Assembly: GCF_009727155.1 (NCBI RefSeq)
Contig: NZ_WNWM01000002.1
Span: forward strand, 4,650,001 to 4,714,000
Length of the DNA stretch: 64,000 nt
Direction of reading: 5' to 3'
Source of the DNA: Pseudoduganella dura
GTDB taxonomy: Bacteria; Pseudomonadota; Gammaproteobacteria; Burkholderiales; Burkholderiaceae_D
The position numbers and the translations under genes were made by a program. The notes under the pieces were generated by a model. The model searched no databases and had not been told where the DNA came from. It saw nothing but the letters and a program-made list of their open reading frames with translations. This document shows positions 39,673 through 48,780 of this stretch, one piece after another. How positions within the stretch are numbered: position 1 is the first letter of the stretch; each line of letters begins with the position of its first letter.

Positions 39673-40812
39673 TTACAGGCCGGCGACGGCTTTCACGCCC
39701 AGTCCGGGGTCATCGGTGAAGAACCCGTCCAGCCCCAGTTCCAGGTAGCGCCGCATCTCGGCGATCGAGCCCGCCTCGTTGCGCGCGTGCTCGCCGCCGC
39801 CGTCGCGGAAGTCGGCGGCGATGAAGCGGTTCTCGGGGCGGAAGGTCCAGGTTTCCAGCCGCAGGCCGGCCGCGCGCGCATCGGCCGCGATCGACGTGGG
39901 TGCATCGAGCATGCCGTTCTTCTTCAACGGGATCAGGGCGCGCGTGGGCGGCGAGAACACGTCGGCATACTGGGCGATGGTGCGCAGGCCGGCCGGCGTG
40001 GCCATCTCCGCATAGGTGAGGGCGCCGCCGTCGGCTGCCACGTCGGCGGGCTTCACCGGGCCCACGCCGACCAGCTGCATCAGCCGCAGGTTGCTGCGCT
40101 TGCCCAGCTTCTCGCGCAGCATGCGCAGGTTGGCCACTTCGAACGACTGGATCTCGACCGGTGCGCGGCGTGTGTATTCGTGCGCGGCCAGCGTGGCGAT
40201 GAAGCGCTCTTCCAGCGGCAGGCCGGCGCGGGCGAAGTAGGTGGAATGCTTCAGCTCCGGCACCAGGCCGATCACGCGGCCGATCGTGGCCGATTGCGCG
40301 GCGACGAAATCGATCACTTCCTCGAAGGTCAGTACCTGGAACATGCCGTCGTACTTCGCGCTGCCGGGACGCGACTGCGGGATGCGTTCGATCGCGCGCA
40401 GCGTCTTCAGTTCGGCCAGCGTGAAGTCGTCGACGAACCAGCCTTCGTGGGTTTCGCCGTCGATCGTCCTGCGCACGCGGCGGCCGGCGAATTCCGGGCG
40501 TCGCGTCACGTCGGTGGTCTCGGAAAGGAAGGCTTCGTGGCGCGCGACCAGCACGCCGTCCTTTGTCGATACCAGATCCGGCTCGACGAAATCGGCACCG
40601 TCCGCGATCGCCTTGGCGTAGGCCGCCAGCGTGTGTTCGGGCCGCAGCGCCGAGGCGCCGCGGTGCGCGAATACCAGCGGTTTGACGGCGGTGCCGGCGG
40701 CGTGCGCGTGCGGCAGCAATGAACCGGCCAATGCCGCGCCGGCGGTGGCGGCGCCGGCGGCGATGAAGCCGCGGCGCGACAGGAAACGCTTGCTGGTCAT
40801 GTCCACCTTCAT
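39673..40812 (-). CDS. Tat-exported glycerophosphodiester phosphodiesterase (GlpQ-like)
   Basis: 379 residues. Start at 40812 overlaps the stop of the TonB-receptor gene (ATGA), so it is translationally coupled. N-terminal Tat signal S-R-R-G-F-I-A-A-G-A then A-H-A-A cleavage near 39. GDPD TIM-barrel: F-A-H-R-G-A-S-A-L-R-P-E-H-T, E-P-D-L-V-S-T-K-D-G and the second catalytic His in V-A-R-H-E. It hydrolyses glycerophosphodiesters to glycerol-3-phosphate in the periplasm. Coupling to a receptor and a Pho box suggests scavenging of phosphodiesters when phosphate is low. Confidence 0.92.
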   Translation of the reverse strand: MKVDMTSKRFLSRRGFIAAGAATAGAALAGSLLPHAHAAGTAVKPLVFAHRGASALRPEHTLAAYAKAIADGADFVEPDLVSTKDGVLVARHEAFLSETTDVTRRPEFAGRRVRRTIDGETHEGWFVDDFTLAELKTLRAIERIPQSRPGSAKYDGMFQVLTFEEVIDFVAAQSATIGRVIGLVPELKHSTYFARAGLPLEERFIATLAAHEYTRRAPVEIQSFEVANLRMLREKLGKRSNLRLMQLVGVGPVKPADVAADGGALTYAEMATPAGLRTIAQYADVFSPPTRALIPLKKNGMLDAPTSIAADARAAGLRLETWTFRPENRFIAADFRDGGGEHARNEAGSIAEMRRYLELGLDGFFTDDPGLGVKAVAGL

Positions 40813-43205
40813 TTGAAATCCGCCATCACGGTGAGGAAGGCCTGGCGGGGCGCGATCGGGAAGGTATTGTACGTTTTGTCGGCGGCGCCGACGACCACGT
40901 TCAGATCGCCCTGGCGGTCGGCCAGGTTGGTCACGTTGACGCGGTAGCGCGCATTCTTCACCCAGCCGCCGTCGAGGAACGGCAGCTTGCCCGAGACGCC
41001 GAGACCCATCAGGAAGTAGCTGCTGACCGCCAGGTCGTTGGTATAGGTTGCCTGGCGCTTGCCCACGTAGTCGCCGGTCAGCTGGAACTCGGTGCCGGCC
41101 AGGGTCAGGGAGGCCACGAACTTGTTCATCCATTCCGGGCTGCCGGGGATTTTCTTACCGGCCGTCGGCACGGTGGCGGAGCCGTTCAGGTAGTTGTCGT
41201 CGTATTTCGAGCGGTTGTACGAGATGGCGTCGTAGAACGAGAACGTGCGGCCGAAATGGAACGTGCCGGACATGTCGATGCCGTCGGTCTTCACGTTGCC
41301 AACGTTGGCCAGCACCGGGTTGCCGCCGATGATCGACGAGATCACCGGGGTAGGGCTGATCGTCAGCAGGCGGTCCTTGAAGTTAACGTGGTAGAGGTTG
41401 ACCTGGCCGTCGAAGCCGGTCAGGGGGCCGGCGTTCAGCGAGCGGCTGGTGCGCAGGCCCGCTTCGAACGTGACCGACGTTTCCGGCTTCGCGGTGGCCT
41501 TGAACAGGTCGAACGCGGACTGGCTCGCCAGGCTCCACGGCGACGCGCCGCCGCCGCCGTAGGTGACGAACTGGCGCATGTTCTTCTGCACGTTGACGAA
41601 GGCCTGGTCGTTCGCCGTGATGTCCCAGCGCGCGCCCAGCTGCGGCAGGAACCATTTCTTCGTATCGATATCGCCTTCCGGCAGCGCGGTGGAGCCGCCG
41701 GCGATGGCACCCCGTTTCGGCTGCACCGGCATCATGCCGCGCGCGAACTGCAGGCTGGATTTGAAGCCGCCCTGCAGTACCAGGTCGGGACGGACGCGCC
41801 ATTCGTCCTGCAGATGCAGCTGCACCACCTTGTTGTCGATCTCGCTGCCGTACTGGGTGATCAGCGGATTTTCCGGGCGGTCGTAGGGCGAGCTGGGATT
41901 GTTCACGTCCAGCGCATACCAGCGGCGGTAGGCTTGCGATTCGTTCTTCTCGAACCACAGGCCGCCCTGGATGGTGTGATCGCCGATCTCGCTGCGCAAG
42001 GTGGACAGCCAGCCGGTGCGGTTGATCTGGTACTCGGTGGTGCGCGTGGCGTAGCCGGAATTGCCGAACACTTGTTTCAGGTTCTGGTTCGGGTAGTAGA
42101 CGGCGAACAGCGCGGGCAGGCCGGCCACGCCGATCGGGCCGGCGACGACGCCCACGCCGTCGTCGTAATGGTAGTAGACCTGGTTCGACCAGGTGGTGTT
42201 GTCCGAGATGTTCCAGTCGTACTTCACGTAGCCGAGATAGTCCTCGCGCTGCGCGTCGCTGTAGTAGTTGCGGTAGTTGTTGCCGTCGGCGGCCGGCGTG
42301 GCGCCGGCGGGCGACAGGTAGTTCAGCGCGGCCTGGAAATCCGGATACAGGAACGGGCGGGTGTACGGCTGCCATTTCTCCGTGGCCGAGCGCACGGTGC
42401 TGTCCTCGTTCGGCTCGATCTTGTCGCTGTAGTTGAAGAAAACGGTCAGGCGGCCGGTGGCGTTGTCGTTGACGAACTTGGCGTTGACCTGGTCGCCGCC
42501 CTGGCGGCCGTGGAAGTCCCAGGCGCGCGCTTCGTGGTGCATCGCGGAGACATAGACGCTGGCATCGCCCATTTTTCCCGAATCGTAGCGCAGGAAGGTG
42601 CGCGACGTGTCGTGGCTGCCCAGGGTCTGCTGCACGGCGAAATTACGCTCGGCCAGCGGGTCCGACGAGAACGTTTCAATGGTGCCGCCCAGGTTGCTGG
42701 TGGACGCGGTGGCCAGGTCGCCGGCGCCGGACGACAGCACGACGCCGCGCACGTTTTCCGAGATCACGGCGCGCTGCGGCGACAGGCCGTTGTAGTTGCC
42801 GTACTGCTGGTCGCCCAGCGGCACGCCATCCATCGTGTAGCCCAGCTGCTGGCCGGAGAAGCCGTGCACGAACAGCGACAGGTTCTGCTCGTTGTTGCCC
42901 CACGGGTCGGCGGTCTGGAAGCTGACGCCCGGCAGCGTCTGCAGCGCCTTCAGCGGGTTGGTGCCTGGCAGGATCTTCTGGATCTCATCCTGCTTCAGCG
43001 CCACCGACGATCGCGTGCGGCGCGTGGCCACTTCCACCGTCGCCATCGGGCCGGCCGCCACCGCCGCCGCCTCGCTGCCCGCATCCGCCGCGCTCGCCAC
43101 CGCGCCGCTTTCCATCGCCGCCACCGCCGTCGCCACCTGTTGTGCCATCGCCAGCGGTGCCAGCGCCAGGCTCGCCACCATGGCGGCCTTGATCTGCTTC
43201 TTCAT
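40809..43205 (-). CDS. TonB-dependent receptor coupled to a phosphodiesterase
   Basis: 798 residues from ATG 43205; the longer frame to 43292 crosses the promoter. Signal peptide cleaves near A-M-A-Q (22). The plug (about 55-190) has I-L-P-G-T-N-P-L-K-A-L-Q-T-L-P-G-V-S-F and L-F-V-H-G-F-S-G-Q-Q-L-G-Y-T-M-D-G-V-P-L-G. The beta-barrel ends in F-K, one residue past the usual terminal Phe. It belongs to the CarO/FecA-like broad receptor group. Because it overlaps the GDPD gene and follows a Pho box, the ligand may be a phosphorus-containing compound and not iron; this is inference. Confidence 0.88.
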   Translation of the reverse strand: MKKQIKAAMVASLALAPLAMAQQVATAVAAMESGAVASAADAGSEAAAVAAGPMATVEVATRRTRSSVALKQDEIQKILPGTNPLKALQTLPGVSFQTADPWGNNEQNLSLFVHGFSGQQLGYTMDGVPLGDQQYGNYNGLSPQRAVISENVRGVVLSSGAGDLATASTSNLGGTIETFSSDPLAERNFAVQQTLGSHDTSRTFLRYDSGKMGDASVYVSAMHHEARAWDFHGRQGGDQVNAKFVNDNATGRLTVFFNYSDKIEPNEDSTVRSATEKWQPYTRPFLYPDFQAALNYLSPAGATPAADGNNYRNYYSDAQREDYLGYVKYDWNISDNTTWSNQVYYHYDDGVGVVAGPIGVAGLPALFAVYYPNQNLKQVFGNSGYATRTTEYQINRTGWLSTLRSEIGDHTIQGGLWFEKNESQAYRRWYALDVNNPSSPYDRPENPLITQYGSEIDNKVVQLHLQDEWRVRPDLVLQGGFKSSLQFARGMMPVQPKRGAIAGGSTALPEGDIDTKKWFLPQLGARWDITANDQAFVNVQKNMRQFVTYGGGGASPWSLASQSAFDLFKATAKPETSVTFEAGLRTSRSLNAGPLTGFDGQVNLYHVNFKDRLLTISPTPVISSIIGGNPVLANVGNVKTDGIDMSGTFHFGRTFSFYDAISYNRSKYDDNYLNGSATVPTAGKKIPGSPEWMNKFVASLTLAGTEFQLTGDYVGKRQATYTNDLAVSSYFLMGLGVSGKLPFLDGGWVKNARYRVNVTNLADRQGDLNVVVGAADKTYNTFPIAPRQAFLTVMADFK

Positions 43206-43263
43206 CGTTAACCCGTCGTCAAGTTGGTAGGAAATACAACGACGCGGAGCGTAGCGGGGCGAT

Positions 43264-43281
43264 GTGACGGCGTGATGACGG
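43264..43281 (-). promoter_or_regulatory. Pho-box-like site before the TonB/GDPD operon
   Basis: Minus strand CCGTCATCACGCCGTCAC: half-sites CCGTCAT and CCGTCAC 11 bp apart, matching CTGTCAT-N4-CTGTCAC at six of seven bases each. The sequence after it (ACATCG..CCGCTAC) also matches the CpdB-like promoter, including the -10-like TAC element. Confidence 0.6.
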
Positions 43282-43306
43282 CCGTGAAACAATGTTGCCT
43301 GAGTTC

Positions 43307-43370
43307 GGGGTCAGACCCCGGTTTCAGGAAATGTTTCTCAAATTCGGGGTCAGACCCTGGTTTCAGGAAA
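43307..43370. repeat. Two tandem GGGGTCAGACCC(C/T)GGTTTCAGGAAA repeats
   Basis: Copies begin at 43307 and 43345, 38 bp apart. They are a variant of the dispersed repeat found elsewhere in the window, in an intergenic region between two minus-strand genes. Confidence 0.8.
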
Positions 43371-43382
43371 CATTCGCTCAAC

Positions 43383-43406
43383 AAAAAGCCCGCGGAAGGC
43401 GGGCTT
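43383..43406 (-). terminator. Terminator after hslO
   Basis: Minus strand AAGCCCG...CGGGCTT stem followed by TTTTTG, 12 bp past the hslO stop. Confidence 0.75.
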
Positions 43407-43417
43407 GGGGAGGGGGC

Positions 43418-44359
43418 TTACTGCTTGACTTCCGGCGGGTGGATCAGCGCTTCGGCGGGGGCGTCGCTGGCGAACAGCTGGGCGCAGTCGACAGCGTCGT
43501 ATTCATAGTGCTTGCCGCAGAAGTCGCAGTTGATGCCCAGCTTGCCCTGGTCGGCCAGTGCTTCCTCGACTTCGGCCTGGCCCAGCATCTTGAGCATGTT
43601 GCCGACCTTGTCGCGGGTGCAGCTGCAATGGAACGACGGGTGCACCGGGTCGAACACGCGGATCGTCTCTTCCCAGAACAGGCGCTTTTGCAGCACGTCG
43701 ATTTCGGTGGACAGCAGTTCCTCTTCCTTCAGCGTGCGGCCCAGCATCACGGCGCGGTTCCACGTCTCCAATGCTTCTTCCGGGCTGACGGGATTCGCTT
43801 CGGCCTTGCCGCCGTGCAGCGGCAGCTTTTGCAGCAGCAGCCCGCGGGCCACCTCGTCATTGGCGGCCAGCCACAGCTGCGTATCGAGCTGTTCGGAGCG
43901 CAGCATGTAATGTTCGATGACGGTGGCCACGTCGTCGCCGTCCAGCGGCACGACGCCCTGGTAAGGCTGCTGGCCCGGCATCTTCTCGGCCGGGTCGAGC
44001 GTGATCACGAAACGGCCGCGGCCGGTCTGGTTCAGCAGCGCCGTCAGGCCCGCATCGTCGGCGATCGGCGTGTCGTCGACCAGTTTCGCAGTGGCGCGCA
44101 GGCGCAGTTCCGAATCGCATTCGACGACCAGCAGGCGCACCGGGCCGTCGCCGTGGATCTGCATCACGATCGAACCGTTGAACTTCAGGTTGGCCGACAG
44201 CAGCGCGGCGGCCGATACCATCTGACCCAGCAGCCGCTTGACGGCCAGCGGGTAACCGTGGCGGGCCTGGATCTCGCGCCATGTGGCCGAGATGTCGACC
44301 AGCTCGCCCCGCACGGCGGCGTTGTCGAAAATGAATTTTTGCAGCGTATCCTGGGTCAT
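43418..44359 (-). CDS. hslO: Redox-regulated chaperone Hsp33
   Basis: 313 residues. The N-terminal substrate-binding domain (about 1-175) is followed by a linker and a C-terminal zinc centre: C-S-C (in F-H-C-S-C-T-R) and C-D-F-C about 30 residues later. Oxidation of the four cysteines releases zinc and turns on holdase activity under peroxide plus heat stress. It follows the gamma carbonic anhydrase gene by 3 bp, so they form an operon. Confidence 0.96.
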   Translation of the reverse strand: MTQDTLQKFIFDNAAVRGELVDISATWREIQARHGYPLAVKRLLGQMVSAAALLSANLKFNGSIVMQIHGDGPVRLLVVECDSELRLRATAKLVDDTPIADDAGLTALLNQTGRGRFVITLDPAEKMPGQQPYQGVVPLDGDDVATVIEHYMLRSEQLDTQLWLAANDEVARGLLLQKLPLHGGKAEANPVSPEEALETWNRAVMLGRTLKEEELLSTEIDVLQKRLFWEETIRVFDPVHPSFHCSCTRDKVGNMLKMLGQAEVEEALADQGKLGINCDFCGKHYEYDAVDCAQLFASDAPAEALIHPPEVKQ

Positions 44360-44362
44360 GCG

Positions 44363-44887
44363 TTATCCAATCTTTTTCAAATTTGTCTTGAACAGCTGCG
44401 CGCGCTGCACATAGCTGTCGGCACTGCCTTTCAGCCGCGCCACGTCGTCCGCCGTCAGCTCGCGCACGGCCTTGGCCGGCGAACCGATGATCAGGACATT
44501 GTCCGGAAATTCCTTGCCCTCGGTAACCAGCGCCCCCGCACCCACCAGGCAGCCCTTGCCGATCTTCGCGCCATTCAGGATCACCGCCTGGATGCCGACC
44601 AGCGCACCGTCGCCGATCGTGCAGCCATGCAGCATGGCCTGGTGGCCGATTGTCACGTCGCGTCCGATTGTCAGCGGGTAGCCCGGGTCGGTGTGCATCA
44701 CCGTGCCTTCCTGCACATTGCTGTTTTCACCAATCGTGATGCGCTCGTTGTCGCCGCGCAGCGTGGCGCCGAACCACACCGAGCTGTTCGGCTGCAGCGT
44801 CACCTTGCCGATTAGCGTGGCACTGTCGGCCACGAAAGCGGTGGCGTCGATTTCGGGCGCATCGGTGCCCAGCTGGTAAATCGTCAT
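44363..44887 (-). CDS. Gamma-class carbonic anhydrase-like hexapeptide-repeat protein
   Basis: 174 residues from ATG 44887. Left-handed beta-helix with repeats of the V/I-x-x-x-x-x type, e.g. D-S-A-T-L-I-G-K-V. The three zinc ligands of the family are present at His65 (M-H-T-D), His82 and His87 (G-H-Q-A-M-L-H). Forms trimers in YrdA/CaiE-like proteins. Whether it hydrates CO2 is not certain for this subgroup. Co-transcribed with hslO. Confidence 0.9.
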   Translation of the reverse strand: MTIYQLGTDAPEIDATAFVADSATLIGKVTLQPNSSVWFGATLRGDNERITIGENSNVQEGTVMHTDPGYPLTIGRDVTIGHQAMLHGCTIGDGALVGIQAVILNGAKIGKGCLVGAGALVTEGKEFPDNVLIIGSPAKAVRELTADDVARLKGSADSYVQRAQLFKTNLKKIG

Positions 44888-44970
44888 GGGGGCCTTGTCC
44901 GGGGAAAATATTGGCGACATTTTACGCCCTTGCGCCCCGGCATTCGCCTCATGCAGGCTCGCGGGCCTAA

Positions 44971-44988
44971 TTAGAACGATCGTGCTAA
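44971..44988. promoter_or_regulatory. TetR-type operator-like dyad
   Basis: TTAGAACGATCGTGCTAA is a palindrome with one mismatched pair and the AACGATCGT core often bound by TetR-family repressors. It lies between two divergent genes, 108 bp before the hydrolase at 45096. Confidence 0.45.
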
Positions 44989-45095
44989 AGTATGGCGCCT
45001 GGATGCATACTTTCCCATGCGCACTTTCCCAAAAGGAAGCTCCGCATATTGCGACGCCGTTTCTTATTTCAAGACCAGCTCATTTAGACCGACCC

Positions 45096-45971
45096 ATGAC
45101 ACCATCCCGTTCCGACTTCCTCACCGTGCGGGGCCTGCGCACCCATGTACGCCACTGGGGCCGCGAAGGCGCCCCGAAGATCTTCATGCTGCACGGCTGG
45201 ATGGATGTGGGCGCCTCGTTCCAGTTCGTGGTCGACCACCTGCGGGGCGACTGGCACGTGATCGCGCCGGACTGGCGCGGTTTCGGCCTCACGGAGCGCG
45301 CCGGCACCGACACCTACTGGTTCCCCGACTATCTCGCCGACCTGGATGCGCTGCTGCGGCACTACCAGCCGGAAGGGCAGGTAAACCTGGTCGGCCATAG
45401 CATGGGCGGCAATATCGCCGGCATCTACGCCGGCGTGCGGCCGGAACGGATTCGCCGCTTCGTCAACCTGGAAGGCTTCGGACTGACGGGCGCCACGCCG
45501 GAAGATGCGCCGAAGCGCTATGCGAAGTGGCTCGACGAACTGCTCGATCCGCCCGTGATGAAGGCTTACCCCACGCAGGAAGCGGTGGCGGCCCGCCTGC
45601 AGAAGACCAATCCGCGCCTGACCGACGAGCGCGCCGCATTCCTGGTGCGGCACTGGTCCGCGCAAAACGGGGCCGGCGAATGGGAAATCCTCGGCGACCC
45701 GGTGCACAAGCAGGCCAGCCCGCTGCCGTACCATGCCGAGGACATCATGGCCTGCTGGCGCCGGATTACGGCGCCAGTGCTGTGGGTGGAGGCGGCGGAC
45801 ACCAATATGTGGCTGTGGCTGGGCGGTCCGGAAGAAGGGCGGCGCGAGGTCGACCGCCGGATGGCCAACATTGCCGATGTGACGCCGAAGATGATTCCGG
45901 ATGCCGGTCACATGCTGCACCACGACCAGCCGGCGCTGCTGGCGGCGATGCTGGCGGAATTCCTTGCCTGA
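45096..45971 (+). CDS. Alpha/beta hydrolase
   Basis: 291 residues. Oxyanion segment M-L-H-G-W-M-D, nucleophile Ser in V-G-H-S-M-G-G (about 101), Asp near 240 in V-E-A-A-D and His in D-A-G-H-M-L-H. Typical of haloperoxidase/esterase-like enzymes; the substrate is not apparent. Start at 45096 follows weak SD sequence. A TetR-type dyad upstream suggests inducible control by a repressor encoded elsewhere. Confidence 0.88.
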   Translation: MTPSRSDFLTVRGLRTHVRHWGREGAPKIFMLHGWMDVGASFQFVVDHLRGDWHVIAPDWRGFGLTERAGTDTYWFPDYLADLDALLRHYQPEGQVNLVGHSMGGNIAGIYAGVRPERIRRFVNLEGFGLTGATPEDAPKRYAKWLDELLDPPVMKAYPTQEAVAARLQKTNPRLTDERAAFLVRHWSAQNGAGEWEILGDPVHKQASPLPYHAEDIMACWRRITAPVLWVEAADTNMWLWLGGPEEGRREVDRRMANIADVTPKMIPDAGHMLHHDQPALLAAMLAEFLA

Positions 45972-46101
45972 GCGCCGCCCGGGACCCGCATGATGCTTCG
46001 CGTAATTGGCGCACATGATGGGCGCACATAAGTGAGCCGCCGGCACGCGGAGCGGCCGGCGGCGGTACAATGACAGTTCATCACCCGAACCGAACCGCCC
46101 C

Positions 46102-46935
46102 ATGCTGAAAGTCGACCTGCACTGCCATTCCAACGTTTCCGACGGCGTCCTGACGCCGGCCGCCGTGGCGCGCCATGCGCGCCAGGCCGGGGTGGACGCG
46201 TGGGCACTGACCGACCACGACGAAGTGGGCGGCATTGCCGCCGCGCGCGCGGCCGCGGCAGGGCTGGGCATGAAATTCGTGGCCGGCGTGGAAATCTCGA
46301 TCACGTGGAGCGGCGAAACGGTGCACATCGTGGGTTTGAACATCGACGAGAACGATGCGGCGCTGGTGCGCGGCCTCGCCGCCACGCGCGAAGGCCGCGA
46401 TGCGCGCGGCCGCGAGATCGGCGAGCAGCTGGCCAAGGCCGGCATCCCGGGCGCCTACGAAGGCGCGCTGGAATTCGTCGACAACCCGGCGCTGATGTCG
46501 CGTACCCACTTCGCCCGCTACCTGGTGCAGCAGGGCTATTGCGCCAACACGCCGGAAGTGTTCCGCAAGTACCTGTCCGAAGGCAAGCCGGGCTATGTTC
46601 CCCACCGCTGGGCCAGCCTCGAAGAGGCCGTGGGCTGGATCAGCGGCGCCGGCGGCGTTGCCGTCATCGCCCACCCGGGCCGCTACCGCTTCTCGCAACT
46701 GCAGCAGGGCGTGCTGTTCGACCAGTTCAAGGAACTGGGCGGCACCGCCATCGAAGTGGTGACCGGCAGCCACACGCCGGACCAGTACCCCGTCTATGCG
46801 CAGCTGGCCAATGCCTATGGCTTCCTGGCTTCGCGCGGCACCGATTTCCATGCGCCGGGCGAGGCGCGGGTGGACTTCGCCGCGCTGCCGCCGCTGCCCG
46901 CCAGCGTGACGCCGGTCTGGCACGACTGGTTCTGA
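46102..46935 (+). CDS. rnm: PHP-domain phosphoesterase, RNase AM-like (YciV)
   Basis: 277 residues. PHP metal motifs D-L-H-C-H-S-N, T-D-H-D, G-V-E-I-S, I-A-H-P-G and S-R-G-T-D-F-H are all present. YciV/RNase AM trims 5' ends of rRNA and hydrolyses 3',5'-bisphosphonucleotides. A TACAAT -10 element lies about 35 bp upstream. Genomes of this group often place it near yciO, which is two genes downstream here. Confidence 0.9.
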   Translation: MLKVDLHCHSNVSDGVLTPAAVARHARQAGVDAWALTDHDEVGGIAAARAAAAGLGMKFVAGVEISITWSGETVHIVGLNIDENDAALVRGLAATREGRDARGREIGEQLAKAGIPGAYEGALEFVDNPALMSRTHFARYLVQQGYCANTPEVFRKYLSEGKPGYVPHRWASLEEAVGWISGAGGVAVIAHPGRYRFSQLQQGVLFDQFKELGGTAIEVVTGSHTPDQYPVYAQLANAYGFLASRGTDFHAPGEARVDFAALPPLPASVTPVWHDWF

Positions 46936-46947
46936 AGCCGTTCCCCC

Positions 46948-47061
46948 GGCGCCAGCCGCGCCGAAGTACGCCATCGGCGCCAACTGCGCCGAAATACCCC
47001 GTCGGCGCCGGCCGTGCCGACATACCCCCGTCGGCGCCGGCCGCCTCGAAATACTCTTGTA
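46948..47061. repeat. Four tandem 28-29 bp repeats
   Basis: Units begin with GGCGCC at 46948, 46976, 47004 and 47033 and share a GGCGCC..C.G..CC GA.ATAC pattern, decaying toward the last copy. They fill the gap between rnm and htpX. Not a CRISPR: no spacers separate the units. Confidence 0.75.
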
Positions 47062-47118
47062 ATTCCTGTCCTGTAACCTTATCTGAGCCGCGGATCATCT
47101 TGTCCGGAGAACTGATAC

Positions 47119-47988
47119 ATGAAACGCATAGTCCTGTTTATCGCCACCAACCTCGCCGTGATGTTGGTGTTGTCCATCGTGCTGTCGCTGCTCGGCATCG
47201 GCCGTCCCGGAGCCGGCGGGCAGCTGGAGATGGGCGGGCTGCTGGCGTTTTCGCTGGTGGTCGGCTTCACCGGTTCGATCATTTCGCTGCTCATTTCCAA
47301 GCCGATGGCCAAATGGACCACCGGCGCGCGGGTGATCGACACGCCGCAGAATTCCACAGAGCAGTGGCTGGTTTCCACCGTTCAGGGCCTGGCGCAGCGC
47401 GCCGGCATCGGCATGCCCGAAGTGGCGGTGTATGACGGCGAACCGAACGCCTTCGCCACCGGCGCGTTCAAGAATTCCGCACTGGTGGCGGTCTCCACCG
47501 GCCTGCTGCAATCGATGAACCGCGAGGAAGTGGAAGCGGTGCTGGGCCACGAGGTGGCGCACATCGCCAACGGCGACATGGTCACGCTCACGCTGATCCA
47601 GGGCGTGGTCAACACGTTCGTGGTGTTTTTCGCGCGCATCGTCGGCTTCTTCGTCGACAAGGTATTGCTGCGCAACGAGGAGCGCCGCGGCCCCGGCTAC
47701 ATGATCACCGTGTTCGTCTGCGAGATCATCTTCGGCCTGCTGGCATCGATCATCGTGGCCTGGTTCTCCCGCCAGCGCGAATTCCGTGCCGACGCCGGCT
47801 CGGCGCGCCTGCTGGGCAGCACCGCGCCGATGCAGAATGCGCTGGCCCGCCTGGGCGGCATGGAGCCGGGCGCGCTGCCGCAGAACATGGCCGCTTCCGG
47901 CATTTCCGGCGGCGGCGGCTGGTCCGCGCTGTTCTCCACCCATCCGCCGTTCGAGGAACGTATCGCGGCATTGCAGGCACTCAGGTAA
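47119..47988 (+). CDS. htpX: Membrane protease HtpX
   Basis: 289 residues, M48 family. Two N-terminal membrane helices (about 4-24 and 40-60), zinc motif H-E-V-A-H at 144-148, a second membrane pair (about 157-200) and the third ligand Glu in R-E-F-R-A-D. Degrades misfolded inner-membrane proteins with FtsH. The start is conserved (M-K-R-I-V-L-F). Confidence 0.95.
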   Translation: MKRIVLFIATNLAVMLVLSIVLSLLGIGRPGAGGQLEMGGLLAFSLVVGFTGSIISLLISKPMAKWTTGARVIDTPQNSTEQWLVSTVQGLAQRAGIGMPEVAVYDGEPNAFATGAFKNSALVAVSTGLLQSMNREEVEAVLGHEVAHIANGDMVTLTLIQGVVNTFVVFFARIVGFFVDKVLLRNEERRGPGYMITVFVCEIIFGLLASIIVAWFSRQREFRADAGSARLLGSTAPMQNALARLGGMEPGALPQNMAASGISGGGGWSALFSTHPPFEERIAALQALR

Positions 47989-48005
47989 CCAAGGTCAAAC
48001 AAGGC

Positions 48006-48629
48006 ATGAGCCAATACTTCGAGATCCACCCCGTCAACCCGCAAGGCCGCCTGATCAAGCAGGCGGCCCAGATCCTCCACGGCGGCGGTGTCATCGCCGT
48101 GCCCACCGATTCCTGCTACGCGCTGGTCTGCCACCTGGACGACAAGGCGGCCGTCGAGCGCCTGCGCCGCATCCGGGGCGTCGATGAAAAGCACCACCTG
48201 GCACTGCTGTGCCGCGACCTGTCCGAGATCGGCGTGTATGCGCGGGTGGACAACAAGCAGTTCCGGCTGCTGAAGGCCGCCACGCCGGGGCCGTTTACGT
48301 TCATCCTGGAAGCCACGCGCGAAGTACCGCGCCGGCTGTCGCACCCGTCCCGCAAGACCATCGGCCTGCGCGTGCCGGAAACGCCGATCGTCGAGGCGCT
48401 GATGGCCGAACTGGGGCAGCCGCTGATTTCGTCGACGCTGATCCTGCCCGGCGAAACGGAACCGCTGAACGACCCGGAAGAGATCAATGCCCGCATCGGC
48501 AAGCAGCTCGACCTGATCGTCGATGGCGGCGCCTGCAGCATGGAAATGACCACCGTGGTCGACCTGACCGGCAGCGAACCGGAACTGATCCGCCTGGGCC
48601 GGGGCGACCCCGCGGTGGTCGGACTGTGA
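48006..48629 (+). CDS. yciO: YciO/Sua5/YrdC-family protein (threonylcarbamoyl-AMP synthase-like)
   Basis: 207 residues. Sua5-YrdC-YciO fold with A-V-P-T-D-S-C-Y-A-L, K-H-H-L-A-L-L-C-R-D-L, P-G-P-F-T-F-I and I-G-L-R-V-P. The S/T-D-S-C-Y start and longer C-terminus fit YciO and not the housekeeping TsaC. Proposed to make threonylcarbamoyl-adenylate for t6A in tRNA, weakly or in a side role for YciO. Starts 17 bp after htpX. Confidence 0.9.
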   Translation: MSQYFEIHPVNPQGRLIKQAAQILHGGGVIAVPTDSCYALVCHLDDKAAVERLRRIRGVDEKHHLALLCRDLSEIGVYARVDNKQFRLLKAATPGPFTFILEATREVPRRLSHPSRKTIGLRVPETPIVEALMAELGQPLISSTLILPGETEPLNDPEEINARIGKQLDLIVDGGACSMEMTTVVDLTGSEPELIRLGRGDPAVVGL

Positions 48630-48780
48630 GCGGGGCTCATAAGCCCGCCATAAAGATTGGCCTGTAGAGTCGGTCCGGCATCGCGGACCGGCCGGATAGC
48701 GGCAGGCCTTTTCCTATCTTTACTTTTCCCCCTCCTTTGCCCCGCCAGGCCGGTCTTGCCGGTCTGGTAAAATTTTGCCC

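Noticed and set aside
46948..47061. Possible CRISPR array
   Set aside because: Units are contiguous with no unique spacers, and no cas genes are present.
48671..48690. CGGTCCG...CGGACCG hairpin as terminator of yciO
   Set aside because: No T tract follows; may be incidental in GC-rich DNA.
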